Shown: piece after piece, positions 63,820-64,000 of the stretch | How the letters are laid out: each line of letters begins with the position of its first letter | Position numbering within the stretch: the first letter of the stretch is position 1 | From: Gari tellinella | Lineage: Eukaryota > Mollusca > Bivalvia > Cardiida > Psammobiidae | Reading direction: 5' to 3' | Assembly (NCBI GenBank): GCA_922989275.2 | Contig: OV277861.1 | Span: 11,904,040-11,968,039 of the forward strand | DNA: 64,000 nt | Position numbers and translations under genes: made by a program | The notes under the pieces: model-generated | Told to the model about the DNA's origin: nothing | Seen by the model: the letters and a program-made list of their open reading frames with translations, nothing else | Databases searched by the model: none

Positions 63820-64000
63820 CAGTCGAAACTCGATACTTCGAACTCGCGTTAGTTCAAAAATACCCATATTTCAAAGTTAAAACGTGACTTAGCCACGTTT
63901 TAACTTTGAAATACGGATATGTTCGACTTAAGCGAGGTCGAATTATCGAAATTCAACCTATAAAATACTGGTACGATCGATTTAAGCGAGTTCGAAGTAT
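63820..64000. mobile_element. TA-flanked CAGTCGAAACTCG element, cut by the window end
   Basis: It starts CAGTCGAAACTCGATACTTC after TA, with GTTCGAA/TTCGACT motifs as in the element at 11661-12695. A hairpin TTAAAACGTGACTTAGCCAC then GTTTTAA lies at about 63875-63909. The right end is outside the window. Confidence 0.6.

Overview
The window looks like nuclear DNA of a bivalve mollusc, probably a clam. This is inferred from the spliced, intron-rich gene, the AT-rich background, dense small palindromic DNA transposons, and repeat types that in my knowledge are typical of molluscan genomes (a TAGCTCACCTGGCA-type element, repeats rich in TGACCTTGACC, tRNA-derived SINEs). There is no prokaryotic gene structure, rRNA gene or CRISPR array.

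Region 1 (about 1.35-24.8 kb, + strand) holds the last ten coding exons of one gene. Every splice phase closes and the exons join into a single open frame of 526 codons plus a stop at 23785-23787. The encoded tail is low-complexity, rich in Gln, Ser, Thr, Pro and Asn, and ends in a basic KPKNKKRTTPTPPK motif. The best guess is the C-terminal part of the SAGA subunit SPT20 homolog (SUPT20H/p38IP). The conserved N-terminal domain would lie upstream of the window. Six of the ten exons carry local tandem duplications at or near a splice junction or the stop codon. They include 3-, 4- and 11-copy arrays of exon starts with their 3' splice sites, and an array of 5' splice sites later split by transposons.

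Region 2 (24.8-33 kb) is intergenic. It holds foldback elements, decayed LINE reverse-transcriptase pieces, a tRNA-SINE, an element saturated with CCGT-type motifs, and a short 3-copy satellite.

Region 3 (33.1-43.8 kb) is a large inverted structure. A 34-bp minisatellite occurs as about 48 copies in one orientation and about 90 copies in the other, with related ~85-bp sequence at both outer edges. A ~380-bp dimeric satellite and a ~1-kb dispersed repeat lie between the two arrays.

Region 4 (43.8-64 kb) is mostly transposon-derived: a 3.3-kb CAG...CTG element, many MITEs, an inverted pair of tRNA-like sequences, long hairpins, and three weak candidate exons.

Across the window I recognise several foldback families. 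FB-A, FB-C and FB-D have TTAA targets, FB-B and other CAGT-ended elements have TA targets, and FB-E and FB-F are hairpins whose target I could not define. A separate set of CAG...CTG elements shows 6-bp target duplications in seven independent cases. The family labels are mine.
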